A stretch of 14,353 nt of DNA, taken from the NCBI GenBank assembly GCA_034178705.1, contig JAXFQY010000052.1, forward strand, positions 1 through 14,353, written 5' to 3'. Below the pieces are notes generated by a model that saw only the letters and a program-made list of their open reading frames with translations, was not told the origin of the DNA and searched no databases. Each line of letters starts with the position of its first letter. Within the stretch, counting starts at the first letter, position 1. The DNA comes from RUG12395 sp034178705 (GTDB taxonomy: Bacteria; Bacillota; Clostridia; Oscillospirales; CAG-272). A program made the translations under genes and the position numbers. Shown here piece after piece: positions 6,812 to 14,077 of this stretch.

Positions 6812-6829
6812 TCGGGCAAAATTCCCCGA
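6812..6829 (-). terminator. Weak hairpin shortly after radA
   Basis: TCGGG (6812-6816) pairs with CCCGA (6825-6829); in minus-strand RNA the stem is followed by TCTTGTGTTTG. A short stem with a poor U-tract, 18 bases after the radA stop. It may be a partial terminator; the hairpin at 6676-6714 is the stronger candidate. Confidence 0.25.
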
Positions 6830-6846
6830 CATTGCTTTAGAAAAGA

Positions 6847-8235
6847 TTATTCTTCTTTCTGCTTTGGCTCCAAAGCACGGAGAAGCTCATACGCGCTGCC
6901 TACGGCAGTCAGTCCCTCAGCAGATACCCCGACCAGCTTGTTCTTATTCTTCTTCGGCAAAACAATATGCTCAAAACCAAGCCGGCGCGCCTCGCGGATA
7001 CGGAGCTCTCCGAAAGGTGCAGCGCGGCACTCACCGGCAAGACCCAGTTCCCCGAAACTGAGAGTTTTCCGCTTTACCGGTCGGTCGGTAATAGAAGAAA
7101 GCAAGGCCAGCGCAATCGCAAGATCGGCAGACGGTGAATCAATCCTAAGCCCGCCCGTCACATTAATATAAACATCGTTCTGATAAAATTTCAATCCGAG
7201 CCTCTTCTCCAGAACGGCAAGAATCAGACATAACCGGTTGTAGTCAACTCCGTTAACACTGCGGCGCGCAGCGGGAAAAACGGTCGGTGTGACAAGGGCC
7301 TGAATCTCCGCAAGGATGGGGCGCGTGCCCTCCATCACGCAGACAGCCGCACAGCCGGAAACACCTTCTGTCGCCTCGCTCATCAGAGTCTCGGAGGGAT
7401 TGGTCACCTCCCGCAATCCTTGCTCGGTCATCTCAAAAACGCCGAGCTCATTTGTAGAACCGAAACGGTTTTTGACCGCACGGATCATACGGTATGCCTG
7501 TGACCGATCCCCTTCAAAATGCAGAACAGCATCCACGATATGTTCAAGAACCTTGGGTCCGGAAATTCCTCCCTCCTTATTGACGTGACCGACAAGCAGG
7601 ACAGCACAGCCGGAGGCTTTGGCTCGCGCAACGAACACGGCAGCACAGGCCTTCACCTGACTGACACTACCGGGCGCGGAGGGGGACGCAGGATCATACA
7701 TCGTCTGGATGCTGTCCACCACAATAAAGTCCGGCTGAAGCTTGTCCGCCGCCTGTAAAATTGTCTTGACATTGCATTCGTTATAAAGATAAAGTCCCTC
7801 TGAGGAAATTCCGAGACGGGTTGCGCGCATTTTTAACTGGGAAAAGGATTCTTCCCCGGAAACATACAGAACCTTTGTATCCGCACCGGCTTTCGAAAAA
7901 ATCTGAAGAAGAAGAGTGGATTTTCCGATTCCGGGTTCACCGGAAAGCAGGACAACGGAACCGGATACAATTCCGCCGCCGAGAACACGATCGAACTCCT
8001 CAATCCCCGTCAGCGTGCGTTCGGCTGCGACACTTTCGGCCTCTGAGAGGCGGCGTGGTGCAGAATCGCCCGTCGGAAGCAAAAGAGAAGTCCGCTTCTG
8101 TTTTTCTTCAACCGAGCTTTCCGCTGCGTCAAGCTCATCGAAACTGTCCCACGCCCCGCAGGTCGGGCATTTGCCAAGCCATTTCGCGCTTTTCATCCCG
8201 CATTCGCGACATTCGTAAATCACCGTGCTCTTCAC
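6847..8235 (-). CDS. radA: DNA repair protein RadA (Sms)
   Basis: RadA is a RecA-like, DnaB-related ATPase that drives branch migration of recombination intermediates and helps repair and natural transformation. The 462-residue protein shows, in order: a four-Cys zinc finger (CRECG at 9-13, CPTCGAW at 23-29), Walker A GEPGIGKST (99-107), the Walker B strand FIVVDSIQTMYD, the RadA-specific KNRFGSTNELGVFEM motif, and a C-terminal Lon-protease-like domain (INVTGGLRIDSPSADLAIAL, SFGELGLAGECRA). The start is a GTG at 8235 with GGAGG (complement of 8241-8245) 5 bases away. The frame is open up to 8277, but that would overlap cwlD's end and has no ribosome binding site. It follows cwlD by 38 bases, so the two probably share a transcript. 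All key residues are present. Confidence 0.97.
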   Translation of the reverse strand: MKSTVIYECRECGMKSAKWLGKCPTCGAWDSFDELDAAESSVEEKQKRTSLLLPTGDSAPRRLSEAESVAAERTLTGIEEFDRVLGGGIVSGSVVLLSGEPGIGKSTLLLQIFSKAGADTKVLYVSGEESFSQLKMRATRLGISSEGLYLYNECNVKTILQAADKLQPDFIVVDSIQTMYDPASPSAPGSVSQVKACAAVFVARAKASGCAVLLVGHVNKEGGISGPKVLEHIVDAVLHFEGDRSQAYRMIRAVKNRFGSTNELGVFEMTEQGLREVTNPSETLMSEATEGVSGCAAVCVMEGTRPILAEIQALVTPTVFPAARRSVNGVDYNRLCLILAVLEKRLGLKFYQNDVYINVTGGLRIDSPSADLAIALALLSSITDRPVKRKTLSFGELGLAGECRAAPFGELRIREARRLGFEHIVLPKKNKNKLVGVSAEGLTAVGSAYELLRALEPKQKEE

Positions 8236-8273
8236 TTTAACCTCCGATTTCCGTGTTTTTCGGCAATATCCTA

Positions 8274-9029
8274 TCACATTCCGTCTTTCTTTTCAAGTGT
8301 AACTTTCCCCGGAAGACGCTCCGACACATAGCCGTCAACGGCAAAAAAAATCTCGCGCGCAAGATCAGCAAGATATTTCTCATCCGTCAAAGCCGCAACA
8401 TCCTCCGGATTCGAAAGAAATCCGCATTCGATCAGAACAGCGGGACAAGCAATCCGCTGGAGAAGGAAAAGAGAACTTCCGTCTTTAATCTCGCGGTTGT
8501 TATAAGTCTGCAGCGTTCCCCGCAGCTGCGATTGAATTGCGTCTGCAAGCTCACGGGACCCCTCGGAAGGAGCAAAGTATACCTGCGCGCCGCGATAGCG
8601 TGACTGCGGAAACTTATTCATATGAAGCGAAAGAAACAGCCCCGCCTTCCCCGCTGCCTTGACCCGTGCAAGAAGATCGCCTTCCTTTTTTGTACGGTGC
8701 TCCTCCCCGTCAGACAAAACAACATCCTCACTCCGGGTCAGCTCGGTCTCGTAGCCTGCGTCCCGGAACTCCTCCGCAAGCAACAGGGCAAGGCGCAGAT
8801 TCAGATCCTTTTCCAATACACCGCCGATTCCGACTGCCCCACAATCCGCCCCGCCGTGCCCGGCATCAATTACTACAACGGGGAGTACAACCCGTTCCTC
8901 GCCGCCCGGCGTGGACCCTGCAGGTGCAAGTGAAGGCGAAAAATGAGCAAGCAAAACGGCCGCAACGATAATCAGGAGTGAAAACAGGAAATTTTCTGCC
9001 GCACGGCGAACAAGGCGTTTGTATTTCAT
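8274..9029 (-). CDS. cwlD: CwlD-type N-acetylmuramoyl-L-alanine amidase (spore cortex)
   Basis: An Amidase_3 zinc enzyme that cuts the amide between muramic acid and the stem peptide; in spore formers CwlD acts before PdaA to make muramic-delta-lactam. From ATG 9029 it is 251 residues: a basic N-terminus and membrane segment (about 14-30), then the catalytic domain with His58 (VVIDAGHGG), Glu73 (GVLEKDLN), His136 (LFLSLHMNK) and Glu201 (AVLIECGFLSN). These are the three zinc ligands and the catalytic Glu. The RGAQVYF and SLFLLQR stretches are typical of CwlD rather than CwlB/C. The start is uncertain: ATGs at 9062 and 9044 lie inside the terminator hairpin of the upstream gene, while 9029 directly follows its U-tract with only GGG as ribosome binding site. 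It probably heads an operon with radA. Confidence 0.88.
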   Translation of the reverse strand: MKYKRLVRRAAENFLFSLLIIVAAVLLAHFSPSLAPAGSTPGGEERVVLPVVVIDAGHGGADCGAVGIGGVLEKDLNLRLALLLAEEFRDAGYETELTRSEDVVLSDGEEHRTKKEGDLLARVKAAGKAGLFLSLHMNKFPQSRYRGAQVYFAPSEGSRELADAIQSQLRGTLQTYNNREIKDGSSLFLLQRIACPAVLIECGFLSNPEDVAALTDEKYLADLAREIFFAVDGYVSERLPGKVTLEKKDGM

Positions 9030-9030
9030 G

Positions 9031-9073
9031 AAAAAACCCGACATATAACAGACTGTCTCCATTATATGCCGGG
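9031..9073 (-). terminator. Intrinsic terminator overlapping the cwlD start region
   Basis: In minus-strand RNA, CCCGGCAUAUAA (9073-9062) pairs with UUAUAUGUCGGG (9048-9037). This makes 12 pairs including one G-U wobble that would be a mismatch on the plus strand. A 13-base loop separates the arms and U6 (9036-9031) follows. It lies 17 bases after the stop of the small membrane protein gene and ends one base before the cwlD ATG at 9029. Confidence 0.85.
9061..9068 (-). promoter_or_regulatory. Possible sporulation-sigma -10 element for cwlD
   Basis: The minus strand reads CATATAAT, one base from the sigma-E -10 consensus CATACAHT. A partial -35 match, GCATGCC, lies 14 bases upstream. Transcription would start near 9054, inside the hairpin. 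The match is short and sits in a palindrome, so this is a candidate only. Confidence 0.3.
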
Positions 9074-9089
9074 AGAAAAAAAGGCATGC

Positions 9090-9668
9090 TTATTCAACAG
9101 AATGCTTGGGCTTGGAAAGGGCAATTCCCTTCCGACCGAAAAGATAACCGATACCGGCGGCAAGAATTCCCGGAAGAAGGGATGCCGTGTAAAGAAGGGC
9201 AAGAACAAGCGCATGATCCCACGCCTGCGTAAGACTGCCGAAGATGGCGTTTACAGCCCAAATGACAATTCCGCGGTACATGGCAAACACAAAAAGCAGA
9301 ATTTTATCAACAATATAAAACAGATTCACCGCCCATTGCTGATCAAAGAATGCCAAGCCAACCCACAGCAGTAGAACAAGAAGCGCAACAGGAACATAGG
9401 AAACGGCACAAACAGCAAAACCGTGTCCTTTGGACTGCACAAGGCGCCCCGCTTCAATCTTCTCCTCGTTTTTTGCCCCCATCTCCCAACAGGTGCTGTA
9501 AACGAGAGCACAATAAAAAAGCACCGAAAAAACAGACGCGATCAGTGACAAGGAATCATTAGCTGCCACGGCCGCAAAGGTCAGCATCATCGCAAAAACC
9601 GTAAGACCCACTTGCGTACCGAGAAGCCTTATGATATAATAAGAATTATCTTTCAGAAAATATTTCAT
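9090..9668 (-). CDS. Hypothetical multi-pass membrane protein
   Basis: A 192-residue protein that I do not recognise. About five hydrophobic segments are visible (roughly 12-34, 40-60, 85-107, 115-140 and 152-175), so it is an integral membrane protein. The loop after the second segment is charged (MGAKNEEKIEAGRLVQ) and the C-terminus is basic (GRKGIALSKPKHSVE). I see no transporter or enzyme motif. The start is ATG 9668, with AAGGAG 6 bases upstream and a well-formed promoter just before it; the open frame to 9770 crosses the promoter and is not used. It is divergent from the tyrosine recombinase gene and is followed by a strong terminator that separates it from cwlD. It appears to be a single-gene unit. 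Confidence 0.8.
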   Translation of the reverse strand: MKYFLKDNSYYIIRLLGTQVGLTVFAMMLTFAAVAANDSLSLIASVFSVLFYCALVYSTCWEMGAKNEEKIEAGRLVQSKGHGFAVCAVSYVPVALLVLLLWVGLAFFDQQWAVNLFYIVDKILLFVFAMYRGIVIWAVNAIFGSLTQAWDHALVLALLYTASLLPGILAAGIGYLFGRKGIALSKPKHSVE

Positions 9669-9690
9669 AATTACTCCTTCTTTCCGAACT

Positions 9691-9719
9691 ATTTTATCGC
9701 ATTCTGTGTGCGGTTGCAA
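9691..9719 (-). promoter_or_regulatory. Sigma-A promoter of the small membrane protein gene
   Basis: On the minus strand, TTGCAA (9714-9719), 17 bases and TAAAAT (9691-9696). Both hexamers and the spacing are identical to those of the promoter at 11568-11596. The -35 box is self-complementary and lies in the 100-base divergent region shared with the recombinase gene, for which I find no good -10 box. Confidence 0.65.
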
Positions 9720-9768
9720 CAGATTCCGGAAGAAGTTAACAGTTTGTTCATAATTGGAGGGTGAATGC

Positions 9769-10824
9769 ATGGCCTCACAGGAGCTGCGGAAACTTGCGGC
9801 AGAAATGCCGAAGCATGTCCGGGAGTTCGCAAGCTACAAAACCGCAATCGAAAACTGCTCTGTCAAAACCGTTACCGAATATCTGCTGGATTTGAGAACC
9901 TTTTTCCGCTATCTCCGGCAAACACGCTCCGGAAAACCGGTTACGGGAGATCTCTCGGATGTCGAAATCGCCGACATCGATCTTACCTTCATCCGGGAAA
10001 TCACAACAACCGAGATATACGAATTTCTGATGTATGCCACGGACGAACGGGGGAATGCATGGTCGGCGAAAGCCCGAAAACTGTCGGCAATCAAGGCCTT
10101 TTTCAAATACATGTGCGTCAAGCAGCATCTGATCGAGGAGAATCCTGCCATCAACATTGATTCTCCGAAGCGCCGCTCAACGCTCCCGAAATTTCTTTCC
10201 CTCGATGAAAGCGTTGCTCTGCTCGAGACGGTCGGAAAGAACGGAGAAAACCGGAACCGCGAACGGGACTACGCCATTCTCACGCTTTTTCTGAACTGTG
10301 GCATGCGTCTCTCTGAGCTATGCGGGATCAATATCACCGACATTGACAACGATATGCGCTCGCTCAAGGTGACCGGGAAAGGCTCAAAAGAACGAATCAT
10401 CTATCTGAATGATGCCTGTCGTGAGGCGCTTACCGCGTACCTTATGACCCGTGTCGGAGAGGACTTCACAAAAACGACAAATGCGCTTTTCGTCTCGCAG
10501 CGCGGCAACCGGATTTCCCCAAAAACGGTTCAATGGCTTGTCTATAAGCATCTGCGGGAAGCCGGATTGGAATATAAGGGTTACTCTACCCACAAATTAC
10601 GCCACACCGCGGCCACCCTGATGTATCAGAGCGGTCAGGTGGACGTCCGGGTGCTGAAAGATATTCTTGGGCATGAACAGCTGAATACCACGCAGATTTA
10701 CACCCATGTCAGCGATCGGAGCATGGAAAATGCTATGAGCGCGAATCCCCTCTCTCATCTCTCACAGCCGAAGCCAGAAGAACCCCGCAGCGAAGAAGAA
10801 AATGAAGAGGATGACGAAAAGTAA
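9769..10824 (+). CDS. Tyrosine site-specific recombinase (XerC/XerD-like)
   Basis: A phage-integrase-family recombinase that cuts and rejoins DNA through a 3'-phosphotyrosine. Housekeeping members resolve chromosome dimers at dif. The 351-residue protein has an N-terminal SAM-like core-binding domain (about 12-130) and a catalytic domain with the complete set: Arg180 (NCGMRLSEL), Lys204 (TGKGSKERI), His275 and Arg278 (STHKLRHTAATL), His302 (ILGHEQL) and Tyr311 (TQIYTHV). The ATG at 9769 is chosen because GGAGG (9756-9760) lies 8 bases upstream; a TTG at 9754 would overlap that site. It is longer than XerC/D (about 300), partly from an acidic tail (EEPRSEEENEEDDEK). No att repeats, excisionase or phage genes are near, so a chromosomal Xer role is likelier than a mobile-element integrase. 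XerC and XerD cannot be told apart here. Confidence 0.93.
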   Translation: MASQELRKLAAEMPKHVREFASYKTAIENCSVKTVTEYLLDLRTFFRYLRQTRSGKPVTGDLSDVEIADIDLTFIREITTTEIYEFLMYATDERGNAWSAKARKLSAIKAFFKYMCVKQHLIEENPAINIDSPKRRSTLPKFLSLDESVALLETVGKNGENRNRERDYAILTLFLNCGMRLSELCGINITDIDNDMRSLKVTGKGSKERIIYLNDACREALTAYLMTRVGEDFTKTTNALFVSQRGNRISPKTVQWLVYKHLREAGLEYKGYSTHKLRHTAATLMYQSGQVDVRVLKDILGHEQLNTTQIYTHVSDRSMENAMSANPLSHLSQPKPEEPRSEEENEEDDEK

Positions 10825-10840
10825 CCGTTTGACGCTGCGC

Positions 10841-10870
10841 GGCATATTCTGATAAAAAACGGAGTATGCC
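10841..10870 (+). promoter_or_regulatory. Small hairpin enclosing the yunB ribosome binding site
   Basis: GGCATA (10841-10846) is complementary to TATGCC (10865-10870), with the GGAG ribosome binding site in the 18-base loop and the ATG immediately after the stem. The 5' arm also holds CATATTCT, a weak match to a sigma-E-type -10. A 6-bp AU-containing stem is marginal. Confidence 0.25.
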
Positions 10871-11566
10871 ATGCTGCGCCGGTTTCGGATTCTTTGCATC
10901 AAAATAATTCTCTATCTGATGTTTGTCTCCGCTGCTCTGTTCACAATTTTCAATTTTCAGATTTATCCCCGCGCACGCGCTCTTGTAACCGCAGCGGCGA
11001 CAAACAAAGTCGCCTCAGCAGTTGCCGTACAAATAGCGGAAGCCGCGGCTCAGGAAGGGACAACCTACAGCGATTTCATCCGTCTTACCTGCAATGAAAC
11101 GGGAAATATCAGCGCCATGTCGGTTGATACCGTGAGGCTGAACACCGTTCGTGCCGCTATTCTCCGGGAAACCATCGGTGAAATCGGGGACAGTTTCTCG
11201 GTTGAGGTGTCCATTCCAATCGGGACCATTCTCGGCGGGATCACTGACAGCGGTCGCGGCCGGGGCATTCCCGTGAAGATTCTCATCAGCGATGCTGTCA
11301 GCTGCGATATCCTTTCCGACTTTGAAGAGGCGGGCATTAACCAGACCCTTCACCGCATCGCCCTCGAACTTACCGTCCGCTGTCAGGCGCTGCTTCCCTT
11401 CGGCAGTTTTTCTTTTACGGTACCATCAAGCTGTCCGATCGGGGAAACCGTTATCGTCGGCGACGTTCCGGAAGCATACACAAAAATCAACCGTCTTGCC
11501 GATACGATAAGCGAGCAGGAGATCGACGATATTTATGACTTCGGCGCTCAGTTACCGGAAAAGTAA
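10871..11566 (+). CDS. yunB: Sporulation protein YunB
   Basis: YunB is a conserved membrane-anchored protein made during sporulation (a mother-cell sigma-E gene in B. subtilis); its molecular role is not settled. The 231-residue product has one N-terminal membrane segment (about 8-28), then an extracytoplasmic domain with YunB signatures: NTVRAAILRETIGE, VSIPIGTILGG, GRGRGIPVKI, EEAGINQTLHRIALELTV and CPIGETVIVGDVPEAY. GGAG (10861-10864) is 6 bases before the ATG. It begins 46 bases after the recombinase stop and may be co-transcribed with it, but a GGCATATTCT sequence at 10841-10850 could be part of a sporulation promoter of its own. Length and motifs match the family and nothing is missing. 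Confidence 0.88.
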   Translation: MLRRFRILCIKIILYLMFVSAALFTIFNFQIYPRARALVTAAATNKVASAVAVQIAEAAAQEGTTYSDFIRLTCNETGNISAMSVDTVRLNTVRAAILRETIGEIGDSFSVEVSIPIGTILGGITDSGRGRGIPVKILISDAVSCDILSDFEEAGINQTLHRIALELTVRCQALLPFGSFSFTVPSSCPIGETVIVGDVPEAYTKINRLADTISEQEIDDIYDFGAQLPEK

Positions 11567-11567
11567 C

Positions 11568-11596
11568 TTGCAAAAGCCCGACAGATGTGTTAAAAT
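11568..11596 (+). promoter_or_regulatory. Sigma-A promoter of the DivIVA-like gene
   Basis: TTGCAA (11568-11573), 17 bases and TAAAAT (11591-11596), starting one base after the yunB stop. It gives the coiled-coil gene expression independent of yunB. Confidence 0.7.
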
Positions 11597-11622
11597 AAAA
11601 GCATCATAAAAAGGAGCAGGCT

Positions 11623-12180
11623 ATGGCACGCGATTACGACACAAAGGTTCACAAATTCCGCACCTCTCTCTTTGGCTTCAACCGGAAGGATGTTGTTCAT
11701 TATCTGGAAAGACTCAACACCGCTGCGCTGAACGACCGGGAACAGCTTCTCCGCACACACAGGGACGCAGAGCAAATGTACAGCGACCTTGTCCGTCTGA
11801 ATGCAGAAAAGAAAGAGCTCACTGAGAAAAACACAGCACAAATGGAAGAGCTTGCGACTTTGAAAGAAAAGTTGAAAGAGCGCAGAGCGGAAATCGCTGC
11901 GCTTTCCAATCGCGTTTCGGCACTTCAAGCAGAGTTGGACGCTGCTGCTTCCTCCGCGGACAAGCAAGATTCCCTCCCGGCAGACAAAGAACCGAACAGG
12001 GACATCCCGCAAACAGAACCGGTGTCGGAAGAAAAAAAAGCCACTTTGGAAGAAGAGGCCTTCAGTGAACTGAAGAAAGAATACGAAAAGCTGTGCACGG
12101 TCTCCGGTGAATGGAAGCGAAAAGCGGAAAAATATGACGCACTTCGCGCGAGATTTCCGCTCTTTCTCCGTAAAAACTGA
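11623..12180 (+). CDS. DivIVA-like coiled-coil protein
   Basis: The 185-residue protein starts at ATG 11623 with AAGGAG 6 bases upstream. Its N-terminus (KFRTSLFGFNRKDVVHYLERLN, about 11-32) resembles the DivIVA membrane-binding head, with the aromatic-Gly-Phe turn followed by a short helix. Residues about 35-110 are a heptad-rich coiled coil (LVRLNAEKKELTEKN, LATLKEKLKERRAEIAALSN). A Pro/Ser/Glu linker (about 110-138) and a second short coil (about 140-168) follow, and the protein ends in a basic tail (RARFPLFLRKN). DivIVA proteins bind negatively curved membrane at poles and septa and recruit division or sporulation factors. This assignment rests on the head motif and architecture only; some other coiled-coil protein is possible. 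It is a single-gene unit with its own promoter and terminator. Confidence 0.8.
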   Translation: MARDYDTKVHKFRTSLFGFNRKDVVHYLERLNTAALNDREQLLRTHRDAEQMYSDLVRLNAEKKELTEKNTAQMEELATLKEKLKERRAEIAALSNRVSALQAELDAAASSADKQDSLPADKEPNRDIPQTEPVSEEKKATLEEEAFSELKKEYEKLCTVSGEWKRKAEKYDALRARFPLFLRKN

Positions 12181-12220
12181 AGAATCCGCATCCTGCGAAC
12201 ACGCCTTTCACGCTGATAGA

Positions 12221-12265
12221 ACAGGAGGGATTCCCCGCGAAACGCAGGGAATCCCTCCTGTTTTT
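12221..12265 (+). terminator. Strong intrinsic terminator after the DivIVA-like gene
   Basis: A perfect 15-bp stem (12221-12235 with 12247-12261; the first arm begins ACAGGAGGGATT) with an 11-base loop and a T5 tail (12261-12265). In the other direction the tail is TTCTATC, so it would act only weakly for pnuC. The rest of the gap, 12266-12434, shows no gene or clear hairpin. Confidence 0.93.
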
Positions 12266-12434
12266 GCTTGCGGCATACAGCCGTTCTGACCGTCTCGGAA
12301 GCTCGCAGAAAAATCGAGGAAAGAACAAGAAACAGCATAAAACCACAGGATTTTGTTTGGGTAACATCAAAGATCTCTTCTCATCGGTTATCCTTCGTTG
12401 CTTTGCAATGCATTCTATGCTTCGTCCATGCCGT

Positions 12435-13169
12435 TTATTGTTCCCGTGGCGCTTTGGCAGCGGACTTTACATACCTTACCCACTTGACATAACCGTAACA
12501 GGTGTTTACCAGCATGGCGGCTGTCGTAATCAGCATGATATAACTGCCGGAAATAATATACAGCACCGTATAGAGAACAAGCGTAATAAACCAGGCATAC
12601 CATTGCTCCGTATATCGGAGCAGGAGCAGAATTCCGTTCAACATACCGCAGACCGAAGCAAGTGCATCCAAATAAGAATCCGACGCTCCGGGAATCAGAC
12701 TGACAAGGGTGCCGACAATGACGGTAAAGGCAATAATAGCAAGGAAAACAAACAAGGACTGCTTCAGCGTCAGTTTTTTTACAACCGTCAGTTCATCATG
12801 ATCTTTATCCCGATTTTTTGACCATTTAATATAACTGACAATATCAATCGGGACCCAAAATACCATTGTAATGATTGCGATGGAATACCACCCGAGCGCA
12901 ATACACAGCACAAACTCGGGAATCTCAATAAACAGAATATCAACAACAAAATTCAGGCGGCTCTGCTTGGAAATCAGCAATTCACAAACAGGATTGGCAA
13001 GCACGGCAATAACAGAGCAGGTTACGACAAAGGGATTGGACATGTCGTCAAGCATCATATCCGGAAGAAAAATCACAAAGGCAGCCGTTAAGGCAAAAAC
13101 AACAACCAGATATGTAATCTGATAAGGTGTAAAAGAATGAATAAAATCGCGAAAACTACTGTTTTTCAT
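12435..13169 (-). CDS. pnuC: PnuC-family nicotinamide riboside transporter
   Basis: PnuC proteins carry nicotinamide riboside across the cytoplasmic membrane by facilitated diffusion, feeding NAD synthesis. The 244-residue protein has about seven hydrophobic segments. Family signatures are VFWVPIDIVSYIKWSKN (about 104-120) and, in the second half, LLLRYTEQWYAWFITLVLY; the EQWYAW stretch with its aromatic residues is typical of the PnuC substrate channel. The ATG at 13169 lies 7 bases after the amidohydrolase stop and has only a weak ribosome binding site, so it is probably translated by coupling. Both genes would be driven by the consensus promoter at 14078-14106. No NAD or other riboswitch fold is visible in the leader. 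A related vitamin transporter with the same fold is the main alternative. Confidence 0.88.
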   Translation of the reverse strand: MKNSSFRDFIHSFTPYQITYLVVVFALTAAFVIFLPDMMLDDMSNPFVVTCSVIAVLANPVCELLISKQSRLNFVVDILFIEIPEFVLCIALGWYSIAIITMVFWVPIDIVSYIKWSKNRDKDHDELTVVKKLTLKQSLFVFLAIIAFTVIVGTLVSLIPGASDSYLDALASVCGMLNGILLLLRYTEQWYAWFITLVLYTVLYIISGSYIMLITTAAMLVNTCYGYVKWVRYVKSAAKAPREQ

Positions 13170-13176
13170 TATTTCT

Positions 13177-13974
13177 TTACCGTTCCGTTAGATAGTCCTT
13201 CAGCTTCGGGAAAGCCCTCAGCGCATTTTTATAATAAACAGCATCAAGCTGCTCCGGTTTGAAAAGCTGCTCCGCGGTGTAGTCATACTCCGCAAGCTGC
13301 GAGAGCATAATCGGCGGGCAGAAATCTGTGCCGTATAATATTTTCGTATAAGCTTCCGGGAAAGGTTCCATAGCTTCCCGGAAAAGAGCGATCGTTCCGT
13401 CTACATCATTTCCTTCCTTGGTTCCGGTTTCATAGACTCCTGAAACATCGGTAAAGAAATTCTCCGTTTCCATTGCAATCTGCAGACACTGGCGGTAATG
13501 GGGATCGTCCATATGCGCGGCGATAAAATTCACGCCCGGATAACGCCTTGCAGCGATTGCAATATAACGCGCGGATGACCCCTCCAGATCCTGATCGGAT
13601 GGCAGAACAAGCGAGCATACACCCGTGTGATAGGTAATCGAAAGACGATGCTTTTCCGCATACTCGTATACCGGGAAAAGGCGCGGATCATCCGCTCTGC
13701 CTCGCTGATAAGAAAGATAGATCTTCAATCCGACCACACGGCAATCCGAAGGCAGAGCGTCAATTCTTTCAAGCTGAGGGGGAATCTCACCTTTCAGATC
13801 AATCGATGGGCAGAGAAACAGACGCCTGTCACTGCGCACCGTCTCGATACACCGATCGTTGTTCATCAGCGAATCCGGCATCTGCATAACCAACGCGTAA
13901 TTATTTGTTTGCCGGAAATACGCATCCCGGATCTCCGGCGAAAAAACATGGGTATGGCAGTCAATTTTCATCAT
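13177..13974 (-). CDS. Amidohydrolase-family (Amidohydro_2) metal-dependent hydrolase
   Basis: A TIM-barrel hydrolase of the amidohydrolase-2 group. The 265-residue protein begins MMKIDCHTHVF with the metal-binding His7-x-His9. Further expected elements are a GLKIYLSY strand with a Lys, His in SITYHTG, His in FIAAHMDDP and the Asp in ILYGTDFCPP near the C-terminus. Members act as decarboxylases or as hydrolases of cyclic amides, lactones and similar compounds; the substrate is not evident. ATG 13974 is preferred, with GGGA 9 bases upstream; ATG 13971 is possible. The frame is open up to 14106 but that part crosses the promoter. It is the first gene of a two-gene operon with pnuC, so a role in nicotinamide or pyridine salvage is conceivable but unproven. 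Confidence 0.85.
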   Translation of the reverse strand: MMKIDCHTHVFSPEIRDAYFRQTNNYALVMQMPDSLMNNDRCIETVRSDRRLFLCPSIDLKGEIPPQLERIDALPSDCRVVGLKIYLSYQRGRADDPRLFPVYEYAEKHRLSITYHTGVCSLVLPSDQDLEGSSARYIAIAARRYPGVNFIAAHMDDPHYRQCLQIAMETENFFTDVSGVYETGTKEGNDVDGTIALFREAMEPFPEAYTKILYGTDFCPPIMLSQLAEYDYTAEQLFKPEQLDAVYYKNALRAFPKLKDYLTER

Positions 13975-14077
13975 TTTGCTTCTTCCCTTTCTTCCCACAG
14001 AACGGCTGAGCGGAAAACACAATCGCAAATCGGTATAACACTGAAGCCGTATGCCGCAAGGAGAAAATTCGACTGCA

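Noticed and set aside
9769..10824. The tyrosine recombinase as integrase of a mobile element
   Set aside because: No flanking direct repeats, tRNA gene, excisionase, phage or conjugation genes are present, and neighbours are housekeeping or sporulation genes.
13975..14077. A riboswitch (NAD-II or similar) in the amidohydrolase-pnuC leader
   Set aside because: The leader of about 95 bases shows no recognisable conserved core or terminator; only short incidental pairings were found.
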